From Fuerstiella sp. (GTDB lineage Bacteria; Planctomycetota; Planctomycetia; Planctomycetales; Planctomycetaceae), in contig JAKVAZ010000006.1 in the NCBI GenBank assembly GCA_022447225.1, positions 620,001 to 684,000 of the forward strand: a stretch of 64,000 nucleotides of DNA, given 5' to 3'. The position numbers were made by a program, and so were the translations under genes. Positions 1-10,396 of this stretch are shown here, piece by piece (the first letter of the stretch is position 1; each line of letters begins with the position of its first letter). A model generated the notes under the pieces. The model saw only the letters and a list, made by a program, of their open reading frames with translations. It did not search any database and was not told the DNA's origin.

Positions 1-87
1 GGTGAAACGAAAAATCTGGCTGCCACCCAACCCGGGAAAGCCGGTAAACTGCTCAGACAACTCACGGCCAGGCTGGAAAAAAATTAA
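1..87 (+). CDS. C-terminal end of a probable sulfatase (partial)
   Basis: The window opens inside a reading frame that gives 28 residues (GETKNLAATQPGKA, then a leucine/arginine-rich helix ending in LEKN) before a TAA at 85-87. The pattern 'GETxNLA...P...LxxxLxxx' is the usual last segment of arylsulfatase-type sulfatases, which are very abundant in planctomycetes. The catalytic part lies outside the window, so the assignment rests on this tail alone. Confidence 0.5.
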   Translation, partial: GETKNLAATQPGKAGKLLRQLTARLEKN

Positions 88-260
88 ATTAGACAGGTGT
101 CCTGACGTTAAGAGATGTGGCGATTCAGCCTGACTGTTTCCGTCGACACGAAAAAATCCAGGTCGTGTACCGGCTGTCCTTCAGCTTAGCGGCTGTAACA
201 ACCTCCATTCCGGAACGTTCCCAATCCGGTTTCCCCCCCGGGCCAGGTTCCTGTCCGAAG

Positions 261-1217
261 CTAAACCACTGTCGCCGCAGACTCCCCGGACATCGCATCA
301 CCGTCAGCACAATGGATACAGTTGCGGCCCTGAGATTTAGCTCGGTAAAGCAATTTGTCTGCGGCCGACAACAGTTCATCCACGTCAGAGAGCAAATGGC
401 CATCTGTACAGGTGACCCCCATACTGCAGGTAACATTGAGCTGCCCGGCCTGAGTCTGGAAAGGTTTTTCTGAAATTTCGTGACGAATCCCTTCAGCAAT
501 TTTTACGGTCACTGTCAGCGACGACTGCGGACATACGACAACAAACTCATCTCCGCCAAATCGACACAGACTGCATGTCCTGTTCAGAACCGGGTGAATG
601 CGATCGCAAAAAGTCCGGAGAACTTCGTCGCCGATGAGGTGGCCATGTTTGTCGTTGGTCAGCTTGAAGCGATCAATATCGATAAAAATAACCGACAGCT
701 GGAACGATTCCTGTCTGCAGTTCTCCAGCTCGCGTCCAAGCAACGGCATGAGCCAGGCGCGATTGAATGAGTTGGTGAGTGCATCTCGCGCCATCAGTTC
801 GTGAACGAAGCTGTGATACTGAGCTTCTTCATCCGGCAGCATCATGAACTTCAGGATTGTGTTTCCCAGTCGTATTAATTCGCCACCTGCCAGCGGAGTC
901 TGAGGATCCGGTTTTTTCCCGCTGATCCAGCTCCCGTTTGTGCTGTTCAGATCAGTGAGACAGTAGGTCCCGTTTGACCATTCGACAATTGCATGCATCC
1001 GGGAAACACTCGGATCATCAACGGTAATGTGGCAGGTGGAGTCCCGACCAAGAACTGCCCGGTCGAAAACCAGACGCGTGAGCCGGGGTATGTCGGGAAC
1101 AGGGTAGATCTGCAGCAAACAGCCCCGCCTTTCCGCAGAGTTGCCACTGTTCGCTGTGCCACCGGGTTCGATGCCCGTATCGGCCAGCGCTTCGTCATAT
1201 GAATCCCTGGAGCTCAC
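261..1217 (-). CDS. FHA-GGDEF protein (probable diguanylate cyclase)
   Basis: About 318 residues. The N-terminal half is an FHA domain, a phosphothreonine-binding fold, with GRDSTCHI, SRMHA and LNSTNGSW in the expected order at about 57-97. The C-terminal half is a GGDEF domain with FIDIDRFK and an intact RFGGDEF near 219-225, so c-di-GMP synthesis is likely. The RxxD inhibitory site expected five residues before GGDEF is not present. There is no signal peptide or membrane segment, so it is probably a cytoplasmic enzyme controlled through FHA binding to a phosphorylated partner. I chose the GTG at 1217 because a GGAAAG-like ribosome site precedes it; a TTG at 1265 would add 16 residues. It is convergent with the preceding sulfatase and divergent from the oxidoreductase at 1460. 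Confidence 0.85.
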   Translation of the reverse strand: MSSRDSYDEALADTGIEPGGTANSGNSAERRGCLLQIYPVPDIPRLTRLVFDRAVLGRDSTCHITVDDPSVSRMHAIVEWSNGTYCLTDLNSTNGSWISGKKPDPQTPLAGGELIRLGNTILKFMMLPDEEAQYHSFVHELMARDALTNSFNRAWLMPLLGRELENCRQESFQLSVIFIDIDRFKLTNDKHGHLIGDEVLRTFCDRIHPVLNRTCSLCRFGGDEFVVVCPQSSLTVTVKIAEGIRHEISEKPFQTQAGQLNVTCSMGVTCTDGHLLSDVDELLSAADKLLYRAKSQGRNCIHCADGDAMSGESAATVV

Positions 1218-1459
1218 GATCTGTCTTTCCGTGATCAGATGTCGGACCGGAGAGAACCGACACAATCCGGCGTAAAAGGATTCCCTGGCGACTGTCGTGA
1301 GAGTCGCTGACAGAATGATCCCTAAATACCCCTACGGTTGTCACCGGCAAGCTAATAATCGTCGAGATGCCTCGTGGCATCGTTGCAGACGCTGTATTGT
1401 ACGTCTCAGAAGTCGTTAGGATACAGCTTTTATTTTACCGTTCCACGGACCGTTCATTG

Positions 1460-2890
<1,431 letters not shown>

Positions 2891-3109
2891 AACAATACAA
2901 AGACATACTGTGGAAGAAATCTTCAGCAGCAGCTGTCTCTTCCTGGATCGTTGTTTCGATCCGAATCACTCTGGTCATTCTGAGAATGAGACCTGGCCAG
3001 CCACCTCTGTTAACCAACCAAATCAGCTCCGGGACTGTCACGGTTCATGAAAAATCATTTCGGAGCTGTTGATCGGTGAACCGGGTAGGCCGATTTAAGG
3101 AACACGGAC

Positions 3110-4105
3110 ATGAGACTGCCAACATTAAAGCTGTCACCAGGGTTGATTTCGGTTGTGTCCGGAATTCTTTTTGCGTTCGTGTTGTCAGCCCGGGCTGACG
3201 ATCGTCGACAGCCTGAAGACCCCGAAGCCGAAGACAGGAGATACCGCTACATTCGGATCTCACGTAACGATCGGAATCTTGCGTCACTGCTGCAAACGTC
3301 TGTCATTCGATTTGCGGACTCCAGGCAGTTTCCCGGCAAAGTCGTGGATCTTATTGGAGCCATTCATTTGGGTGAAGCCGCCTATTATGAAGAACTGAAT
3401 CGCCGTTTCGAAGACTACGATGCACTGCTGTACGAAGCCGTTATTCCCGAAAAAGCACTTCGTCAGGGTCTGCGACCAGGAAGTCAACGCAGGGGACGGA
3501 CTCTGACCGATGACCAATCCTGGAATGAGTCCAGAGTCGGTCTGGCCGCCATTTCCGCGTTACAGGTAGGAATGAAAGATGTACTCGGTCTGGAATTTCA
3601 GCTGGCCGCAGTGGATTATCGTCCGAATAATTTTGTTCACGCGGATATGACGCAGGAGGAAATGGAAAGTTCGATGGCCCGGCGTGGTGAGTCATTTTCT
3701 GAGATGCTGGCACGGGAAATGGCAAAAGCCACACTGCAGCAGCGCAATGCACTCGCAATGAACCTGGATATCGTTCTGTCAGTTTTATCTTCGGATCGTC
3801 AATACAGAGTCCGCAGAATTGCGGCGGTGGAAATGGTTCGGGCCGGTCATGGTGATGTCTTCGCCGACTCCGATGGCAAATCCACGATTATCACTGAACG
3901 CAATATCAAGGCACTGCAGGTATTGCGACGAGAATTAAACAGGCAAAGCAACAAAGTGCTGGGAGTGTTCTACGGAGCCGGTCATTTCGCTGATATGGAA
4001 GAACGAATGGTCAGTGAATTCGGATTTGAGCGCATTTCGGAGGACTGGATTACGGCGTGGCAACTGCGTCCTCCGACATCCGTATCCGAAAATTTTTCCC
4101 GATGA
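3110..4105 (+). CDS. Exported TraB/GumN (TIKI-like) family protein
   Basis: 331 residues. A signal peptide at about 1-30 (hydrophobic VVSGILFAFVLSARA) leads into a domain with two GxxH motifs: GAIHLG near residue 85 and YGAGHF near residue 288. Paired GxxH motifs are the metal-binding signature of the TraB/PrgY/GumN/TIKI family, whose animal members are metalloproteases. The bacterial members mostly have unknown roles. The middle is helical, as is usual for the family. ATG 3110 is preceded by TAAGGA at a good distance. The gene stands alone between two plus-strand genes with about 220-240 bases on each side. The predicted location is periplasm or cell surface. Confidence 0.7.
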   Translation: MRLPTLKLSPGLISVVSGILFAFVLSARADDRRQPEDPEAEDRRYRYIRISRNDRNLASLLQTSVIRFADSRQFPGKVVDLIGAIHLGEAAYYEELNRRFEDYDALLYEAVIPEKALRQGLRPGSQRRGRTLTDDQSWNESRVGLAAISALQVGMKDVLGLEFQLAAVDYRPNNFVHADMTQEEMESSMARRGESFSEMLAREMAKATLQQRNALAMNLDIVLSVLSSDRQYRVRRIAAVEMVRAGHGDVFADSDGKSTIITERNIKALQVLRRELNRQSNKVLGVFYGAGHFADMEERMVSEFGFERISEDWITAWQLRPPTSVSENFSR

Positions 4106-4346
4106 ACACCTTCATTTCTGCAAGTCACTCGCAATGTTCTGTGCGATAAATTCATCAGAATTCTCCACAGTAAAGATTTTCTGAATCTGGTCCGGCTTCT
4201 TCCCGACCGACGCAACTTTGGGGGGCCGTCTCTGACTTTATGCTCTGTGATTCACCTCCCCCAACAAATGTTTCTCCTGGAAGATCTCAGAAACAGTGAA
4301 TATCATGTAGCCGTTCCCTCGTTTTTCGATTTACGGGCCACCATTG

Positions 4347-7300
4347 ATGTCACGTTTGCTGTTTTCGGGTTGGTTGCTGCTGATACTGGTCTCTCCCTGC
4401 AGTGTTGCCCAAACGCTGGAGCAGAAACTCAGGGAAGAATCCATCGACAGACTGGTGCGTGATGTCCGGCGCATCGGTAGCGCCGAACGAGGTGCCATTG
4501 TCTTTCATCAACCCTCAATGGCCTGCTCACGGTGTCATGATCTGTACGGTTCCGGTCCGGCCGGTCTGGGTCCGGATCTGGCAGTATGGACTGAAAAACC
4601 CGGTGATCAGGAGATGATTGAATCTGTCCTGCAGCCGTCAAAGGTCATCCGCAGAGGCTACGAGACAATTCAGGTGGTGACCGTTCAGGGTACAGTCCTT
4701 TCCGGGCTGCTTCATTCGGAACGCAACCAGGTGCTCACACTCCGCGAAGCCCTGTCCGGACGACTGATTCCGATCACGGCAGATGACATCGAAATACGGC
4801 GGCAGACTGCGGTCTCAACGATGCCTGCCGGACAGGTCAGTCAACTCACCAGCCGTCACCAGTTTCTGGATCTGATGAAGTACCTGTATGAAGTTCGTGA
4901 CGGAGGTCGGGCACGCGCCAAAGAACTTCAACCTCCTCCATCAATGTTTGCTGTATCGATTCCCGAATACGAATCACACGTTGATCACGCGGGCCTGATC
5001 AGCGATCTCGGTGACGAGTCGTTCGAACGTGGCGAAGCGATCTATAATCGGCTCTGTATCAATTGTCATGGTGACCTTCACGCCCCGGGTTCTCTGCCCA
5101 CCGCTCTGAGATTTGCTGAAGGACGCTTCAAAAGCGTCAGTGATCCCTACGGGATGTACAGAACACTGACACATGGTTTTGGATTTATGGTTGCTCAGAC
5201 TTGGATGGTGCCCCGACAGAAATACGACGTGATTCACTACATTCGCGAAGCGTACCTCCGTGAACACAATCCGTCGCAGTACGTCAGTATCAACGATAAA
5301 TATCTTGCTGAGCTTCCTGTTGGTGATACGCGCGGGCCGGAACCGGCAAATCTGGATCCCTACGCGACAATGGACTACGGTCCTGGACTGATCAATACGT
5401 ATGAGATCGGTACAGACGGTTCTAACTTCGCATATAAAGGGATCGCCGTTCGTCTGGATCAGGGTCCCGGTGGAATCGCACGTGGCTCCGCATGGATGAT
5501 ATTTGATCACGATACTTTGCGTATGGCAGCTGCATGGACAGCCGATCCTCAGCAAACCAGCGATCGTTTCATCGACTGGAACGGGATTCATTTCAACGGC
5601 CGGCACCGCATCCACCCGCGCATCGTTGGCGAACTTCAGGTCTCGAACCCCACCGGTCCCGGCTGGGCTCGTCCTGACACAGACAGTCTGAAAGATACCG
5701 AACGTGTGATTGGCCGAGACAGTCGACGATACGGCCCCCTCCCGCGTGACTGGGCGCGTTACCGAGGTTTCTACACAGCCGATGACCGTATGATCATTCA
5801 CTACACCGTCGGGACGACGTCCGTTATGGAAATGCCGGGAATGATCCCGTCGGGTGACTCCAACACACCAACCGTGTTCAGTCGGTCTTTTAATCTGGGA
5901 CCACGGAGGAGCAGTCTTACACTTGTTGTGGGCACGTGTTCCGATCTCTCTGCCGGTTTTGAATCGGGTACAGACTGGGCTCGACTGTCACCCGTTCATC
6001 GAACAGACCGAAGAAATAAAGAATCAGACGTCCGGTCCGACACGTCACCGACCAAGCTGGCCACAGGTATCATCGCGGGGCTTTCAAATCATGTCACCGG
6101 GATGAAGTGGTCTCATCGCGATGGTCAGTTGTGTCTCATAATTCCACAGGGAACCGAACCACTCAACTTTGTGTTGTGGTTTGCAGGGATACATCCGGAG
6201 GTCGGCAATATCGAATTTCCGGCCATCGAAACATGTCCGGATCTGTTGTCTGTTGCAACATCCGGACAGGCGCGCTGGAAAGAAGAAATCACCACCGTTG
6301 TCACACCGGGTAACGAAGACGGACCGTTCGCTGCGGATCAGCTGACTCTGCCCCGGAACAATCCGTGGCTGGCTCAAATGCGTCTCACCGGACTGGATTT
6401 TCTGGATGACGGAGATCGAATGGCAGTGTGTACGTGGGATGGTGATGTCTGGCTGGCTCAAGGCCTGAAAAACCTGCAGGAAACCGCCACTCTGAAGTGG
6501 AAACGCATTGCCTGCGGACTGTTTCAGCCCCTCGGACTCAAGTTGATCGACGGTCGTATCTTCGTCACCTGTCGGGATCAAATCGTAGTCCTTGAGGACC
6601 GAAATGGTGACCGGGAAACCAACTACTATCGGGCCTTCAATAATGACCATCAGGTCACGGAGCATTTCCACGAATTCGCCATGGGACTTCAGACCGATGA
6701 TGACGGAAACCTGTACTATGCCAAATCGGCACGTCATGCAAAAAAGGCGCTGGTCCCACACCATGGAACACTGCTGCGAGTCTCCGCTGACGGGGAACGA
6801 ACCGACATTGTGGCAAACGGCTTTCGCGCCGCAAATGGGGTGTGTCTCAATCAGGACGGATCATTTGTCGTAACCGACCAGGAAGGACACTGGAACCCCA
6901 AAAATCGGATCAACTGGGTACGGAAAGGTGGTTTCTATGGCAATATGTTCGGTTATCACAACGTAACAGATTCTTCTGACAGCGCAATGGAACAACCTTT
7001 GTGCTGGATTACCAATGAATTCGATCGCTCACCCGGCGAACTTCTGTGGGTCGAGAGTGAATCATGGGGACCACTCAATGGGTCACTGTTGAATCTGTCG
7101 TACGGTTACGGCAGGGTCTATGTTGTACCTTTTGAAAAACTCAACGGTCAGCCTCAGGGGGGCATGTGTGAACTTCCGATTCCTCAGTTCCCGACAGGAA
7201 CCATGCGAGGACGCTTCAACCCGACAGACGGACATCTGTACACCTGCGGGATGGTCGCCTGGGGCAGCAGTCAAACTCACTCCGGTGGACTGTATCGTCT

Positions 7301-7652
7301 CAGAGCAACCGGAAACCCATCCTGGCTTCCGTGTGGCCTGACAACACATGTCGACGGAATCTCCATGGAATTCACGGACGCACTACACCCCACAGCTGCA
7401 GAAAATCCCGAAAATTACAGACTCAAAGCGTGGTCACTCCGGCGTACAGCCAACTACGGTTCAGAGCACTACGACGAACACCCACTGGAAGTCACCTCGG
7501 TGTCACTTTCCGGTGACGGAAGAACAGTGCGCCTTACGGTTCCCGGAATTGCTCCCACGTGGTGCATGGAGATTCGCTGTCAAATAAAGACACCACACGG
7601 CCGAACTGAAGAACGTGTCATTCATAATACGATCCACCAACTGAACGAATAA
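4347..7652 (+). CDS. Large exported di-heme cytochrome c with DUF6797-type and beta-propeller regions
   Basis: About 1101 residues with an N-terminal signal peptide (LLFSGWLLLILVSPCSVAQ). A first CxxCH (MACSRCHDLYGSG) lies near 56-60 and a second (LCINCHG) near 242-246, each with downstream sequence typical of a cytochrome c fold. The first unit resembles the 'PVC-type' heme domain followed by a DUF1080/DUF6797-like middle. The last 400 residues, with repeated DGDVW-, NGVCLNQDGSFVVTDQEGHW- and GGFYGNMFGYH-like stretches, look like the NHL/sugar-dehydrogenase propeller found in planctomycete membrane-bound dehydrogenase proteins. A periplasmic electron-transfer or oxidase role in polymer degradation is an inference. 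ATG 4347 directly follows a TTG; the signal peptide supports this start. Confidence 0.75.
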   Translation: MSRLLFSGWLLLILVSPCSVAQTLEQKLREESIDRLVRDVRRIGSAERGAIVFHQPSMACSRCHDLYGSGPAGLGPDLAVWTEKPGDQEMIESVLQPSKVIRRGYETIQVVTVQGTVLSGLLHSERNQVLTLREALSGRLIPITADDIEIRRQTAVSTMPAGQVSQLTSRHQFLDLMKYLYEVRDGGRARAKELQPPPSMFAVSIPEYESHVDHAGLISDLGDESFERGEAIYNRLCINCHGDLHAPGSLPTALRFAEGRFKSVSDPYGMYRTLTHGFGFMVAQTWMVPRQKYDVIHYIREAYLREHNPSQYVSINDKYLAELPVGDTRGPEPANLDPYATMDYGPGLINTYEIGTDGSNFAYKGIAVRLDQGPGGIARGSAWMIFDHDTLRMAAAWTADPQQTSDRFIDWNGIHFNGRHRIHPRIVGELQVSNPTGPGWARPDTDSLKDTERVIGRDSRRYGPLPRDWARYRGFYTADDRMIIHYTVGTTSVMEMPGMIPSGDSNTPTVFSRSFNLGPRRSSLTLVVGTCSDLSAGFESGTDWARLSPVHRTDRRNKESDVRSDTSPTKLATGIIAGLSNHVTGMKWSHRDGQLCLIIPQGTEPLNFVLWFAGIHPEVGNIEFPAIETCPDLLSVATSGQARWKEEITTVVTPGNEDGPFAADQLTLPRNNPWLAQMRLTGLDFLDDGDRMAVCTWDGDVWLAQGLKNLQETATLKWKRIACGLFQPLGLKLIDGRIFVTCRDQIVVLEDRNGDRETNYYRAFNNDHQVTEHFHEFAMGLQTDDDGNLYYAKSARHAKKALVPHHGTLLRVSADGERTDIVANGFRAANGVCLNQDGSFVVTDQEGHWNPKNRINWVRKGGFYGNMFGYHNVTDSSDSAMEQPLCWITNEFDRSPGELLWVESESWGPLNGSLLNLSYGYGRVYVVPFEKLNGQPQGGMCELPIPQFPTGTMRGRFNPTDGHLYTCGMVAWGSSQTHSGGLYRLRATGNPSWLPCGLTTHVDGISMEFTDALHPTAAENPENYRLKAWSLRRTANYGSEHYDEHPLEVTSVSLSGDGRTVRLTVPGIAPTWCMEIRCQIKTPHGRTEERVIHNTIHQLNE

Positions 7653-7884
7653 GGCTGTGGCTCCCGTTACAAAACTGACCAGCACAAGCACTTTGAAGTG
7701 GCGGTCAGTAAACTCACAGCTGAGCGTCAATATCCGCCGGCATGTAGCCACTCAAACCAGCACGCAAGGATTCCTCCACCAATCGCAAACTGCGAGAGAA
7801 ACACATGCACGATGCCCCGTCCGCCAATGACCAGCCCTTTATCAATGGTCCAAAATCATTAACCGGGTGGTAAAGTTCGCTCAC
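7653..7884 (-). pseudogene. Frameshifted N-terminal remnant of a membrane respiratory-type protein
   Basis: Read on the minus strand, GTG 7884 follows a GAAGG ribosome site by 7 bases and opens with SELYHPVNDFGPLIKG. The next reading frame then continues with LVIGGRGIVHVFLSQFAIGG and GILACWFEWL. A third frame gives TDRHFKVLVLVSFVTGA, reaching the end of the cytochrome gene. Joined, the three pieces read as a His-containing polytopic membrane protein. They recall the N-terminus of planctomycete cytochrome/quinol-oxidase-like subunits, but that family match is from memory. At least two frameshifts and the lack of the remaining gene indicate decay. The rest of this gap, up to 8010, holds nothing else I recognise. 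Confidence 0.4.
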
Positions 7885-8010
7885 GGTTCAACCTTCGCCT
7901 CAGCCCCCGTTACAGTCTTACCGCAGACCACACCATTGCTTCGCCACAATTGATCTGCGGGGTGATGACTGGTTGCCGTGTTATCAGTATCCGGAAAGCA
8001 GCTTGCAAAG

Positions 8011-8457
8011 ATGGCATCAACCTTTTCCATGAACCGAATCGTGGAGTTCAGTGAAACAGATATGGCCGGGATCGTACATTTCTCCAGTTTCTACATCTGG
8101 ATGGAACAGGCAGAGCACGCGTTTTTCCGGTCTCTGGGTCTGACGATCGCCAGCCACCAGACTGATGGAACCACAATCGGATTTCCTCGCGTGTCTGCGT
8201 CGTGTCGCTTTGTCTCGCCGGCGAGGTTCGAAGACACAGTCATGGTTCAACTGCAGGTTCAGCGTATTGGTATCAAGTCCGTGACGTATGAATCGATTTT
8301 TTCGATCGATGGCCGACTGGTTGCCAGCGGCACACTCAAAACCGTCTGCTGCAGATTTCGATCCGGGGAATCTCTCGAATCAATTCAGATTCCTGATCTG
8401 TACCTGTCAAAACTTCAGGAGTATTCAGAACCATCGGACCAGCCCGGAACAACGTGA
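8011..8457 (+). CDS. Acyl-CoA thioesterase, 4HBT (YbgC-like) family
   Basis: About 148 residues, the usual size of single hot-dog-fold thioesterases. The segment FSETDMAGIVHFSSFYIWME is the class I 4-hydroxybenzoyl-CoA thioesterase signature, with the catalytic Asp in ETDMAG. It hydrolyses an acyl-CoA thioester in the cytoplasm; the acyl group cannot be inferred. ATG 8011 is taken as start. An upstream ATG-equivalent at 7978 and an internal ATG at 8029 are possible. There is no close partner gene. Confidence 0.85.
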   Translation: MASTFSMNRIVEFSETDMAGIVHFSSFYIWMEQAEHAFFRSLGLTIASHQTDGTTIGFPRVSASCRFVSPARFEDTVMVQLQVQRIGIKSVTYESIFSIDGRLVASGTLKTVCCRFRSGESLESIQIPDLYLSKLQEYSEPSDQPGTT

Positions 8458-8906
8458 CCTGCGTCACTGAACGGCTGACGTGACGTAATGCCAATATGAT
8501 GTCCTCGTGAATTCTGATGAAAGTCTGTTCGTCACGAAAAATCTCCGAAGAACTCAGCATTATTTCCAATCACCATGCTAAGACTCATCAGATTCCACAC
8601 GGCCATCAAAATCTCCATGACAAAAAAGTTAACGACCGAAGTCGCATGTTCCCTGCCAAGTCAGCCTCAGGCAAGTCCGATAAGTTGTAATGCCTGCTGA
8701 TAGTTTTCCGGGAAATCCGAATTTCCCGTTGGGATAGAATCAAAAGATCAACCGGACACGACCACGCTCCGGTACCGGTCAACTTTCAGCCGACGGCAGT
8801 CGACATCTTTCTGCCAAAAGCCGCGGATTCTTCAGGAACAATGACCATACGGATTCATGTGCGTCCTGAAAGCACCCCCGCGTGATTTTCTTCGAGAGAA
8901 CTTCTC
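8458..8906. other. Gene-free gap with one short hairpin
   Basis: I see no coding sequence in this gap. At 8709-8728 there is an 8-bp perfect stem (CGGGAAAT, 4-base loop, ATTTCCCG). It is not followed by a T-run on either strand, so it is not a convincing intrinsic terminator. It may be a leader structure for the STAS gene, which starts about 180 bases downstream. Confidence 0.3.
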
Positions 8907-9557
8907 ATGCCAGTGTTCGGTCATCTTTGTTCGTGCCACGACAATCAAGATTTTGTTCACGTGACTTTTGAAAATGAATTTGTCACGGAATCATGGTCCA
9001 CACTGGAACAGGTGCTGCACGACTTGATCAGACAACTTGTTCAATCAAAATCGAAGAAGATCCTGGTCAATCTGTCTTCGCTGAATAAAACCAATAGTGC
9101 CGTTGTCACCGCAATTGTGCGAATCTGGAAAAAAATCGAAGCCCTGGGCGGACGCACTGTTGTGCTTGCACCGTCAGGTGAAGCTCGAGGAACATTTAAC
9201 CTGGCAGGACTCAGTAAGCGGCTGAATATCGTTCGAAATGGGCGGGAAGCCATGCATCAGCTCGGACTTTCCAGAGTGGCCAGAGCCGCTCGACGAGAAA
9301 CCTGGCTGCTGCAGTGGACGTCACCGATCGCTGCAGCAACCGCGATGGTTTCGGCATCGGCAATACTTCTTTCCGTTTGTCCGTCGGATTTTCAGCCATC
9401 GATTGTCTTCGTGATGTTGATGAGCGCCGCGATTGCATCCGGTGGAGGATGGTTGACGGCCGCCCGTAAAATCGGCGCCTTCCGTCATTTCTCACGCCTC
9501 GTCTCTATCACGGGTGTGATCACCGCAATCACTGTCATAGGTCAATGGTCAGTCTGA
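8907..9557 (+). CDS. STAS-domain protein with C-terminal membrane anchor
   Basis: 216 residues. Residues about 10-115 have the beta-alpha pattern of STAS/anti-sigma-factor-antagonist domains: a KKILVNLSSLNKTNSAVVTA strand-helix where the phosphorylatable Ser/Thr normally sits, then GGRTVVLAPSGE and GLSKRLNIV. The C-terminal 80 residues contain two or three hydrophobic helices (SPIAAATAMVSASAILLSV, IVFVMLMSAAIASGGG, and a third near the end), so the domain is tethered to the membrane. SpoIIAA/RsbV proteins are normally soluble single domains. Role by family: partner switching with a kinase/anti-sigma factor. No partner gene is adjacent. Confidence 0.65.
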   Translation: MPVFGHLCSCHDNQDFVHVTFENEFVTESWSTLEQVLHDLIRQLVQSKSKKILVNLSSLNKTNSAVVTAIVRIWKKIEALGGRTVVLAPSGEARGTFNLAGLSKRLNIVRNGREAMHQLGLSRVARAARRETWLLQWTSPIAAATAMVSASAILLSVCPSDFQPSIVFVMLMSAAIASGGGWLTAARKIGAFRHFSRLVSITGVITAITVIGQWSV

Positions 9558-10396
9558 AAATGCAAGAACTGTTATCTTCCGGCGGCCCGTCTGCGACACA
9601 GCAAAGCCGGTAACTTAAGCAAACTGCAAATCGCAATCATGCCCGGCCTGATTTAGACGCAGTCACAAGTCAGCAGGTCAGCCCTTCGAACACGGTGAAC
9701 GAAATACTCCTTAACGCCGGCCTGCCAAAGAGACAAACAGACACGGAACATTTTTTGCAACATTCACGTTCACCATTACCGTCCAGACCCGATGACAGGT
9801 TGCAATCACAATGGAAATCTGTGTGAGATTCGTCAACCGGTGTGCCGAAATGTGTCAGCCGGTCGAGCGTTACCGTATGACGTTTTTCCGGGCATTGGGA
9901 GAACGCCGTTCGTAAACATGGATTCCAGGATTGGTAATATAATCGGGTTCACGATCGTCGCGCAAAGTTGCCTGACGTCCGTTGAGAACCGAATTGCTGA
10001 GCCCCCCACAACCGTGCAGAACCGCAGGAAAATATCGGCACAGCTCGACTGCACACCCGTCAGACGATCAACTTCAAGCCCATCAACAGGGGCCAAAGTC
10101 CGGAACATTTGTGCTGCGAAGTGGTCTAAGAACTCCAGAAGGTGGGAAAGGAGTCTGTCGCTGACATGTCGGGCATAGGGAAAAACTCAGACTGTAACTG
10201 ACGTGGATTATATTTCATTTCTGTGTTTCTGCTTTTCCCAAAGCGAACCGGTGCTGACCGGGATCTGACCATCACTGCTGCAGGTTCCGCGTGTCCATTC
10301 GGAAGCTGTCAATTTGATCCCCGGGGTGACGACCTGTCTTGTTGACGATTTTAATTCAGAAGTTCAGACTTCAGGCGCCAACCCATCAAAACACTC
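9558..10396. other. 839-base region without a recognised gene
   Basis: Frames are open for 90-128 codons on both strands between about 9790 and 10180. Their translations have no domain pattern, no ribosome site and no signal peptide, and they overlap one another antisense. No RNA gene, repeat or terminator was recognised. The stretch could be decayed coding sequence or regulatory DNA for the aldolase gene. Confidence 0.4.

Noticed and set aside
9792-10178. 128-codon plus-strand frame and an antisense 91-codon frame
   Set aside because: No ribosome site, domain pattern or signal; they overlap antisense and look like chance open frames.
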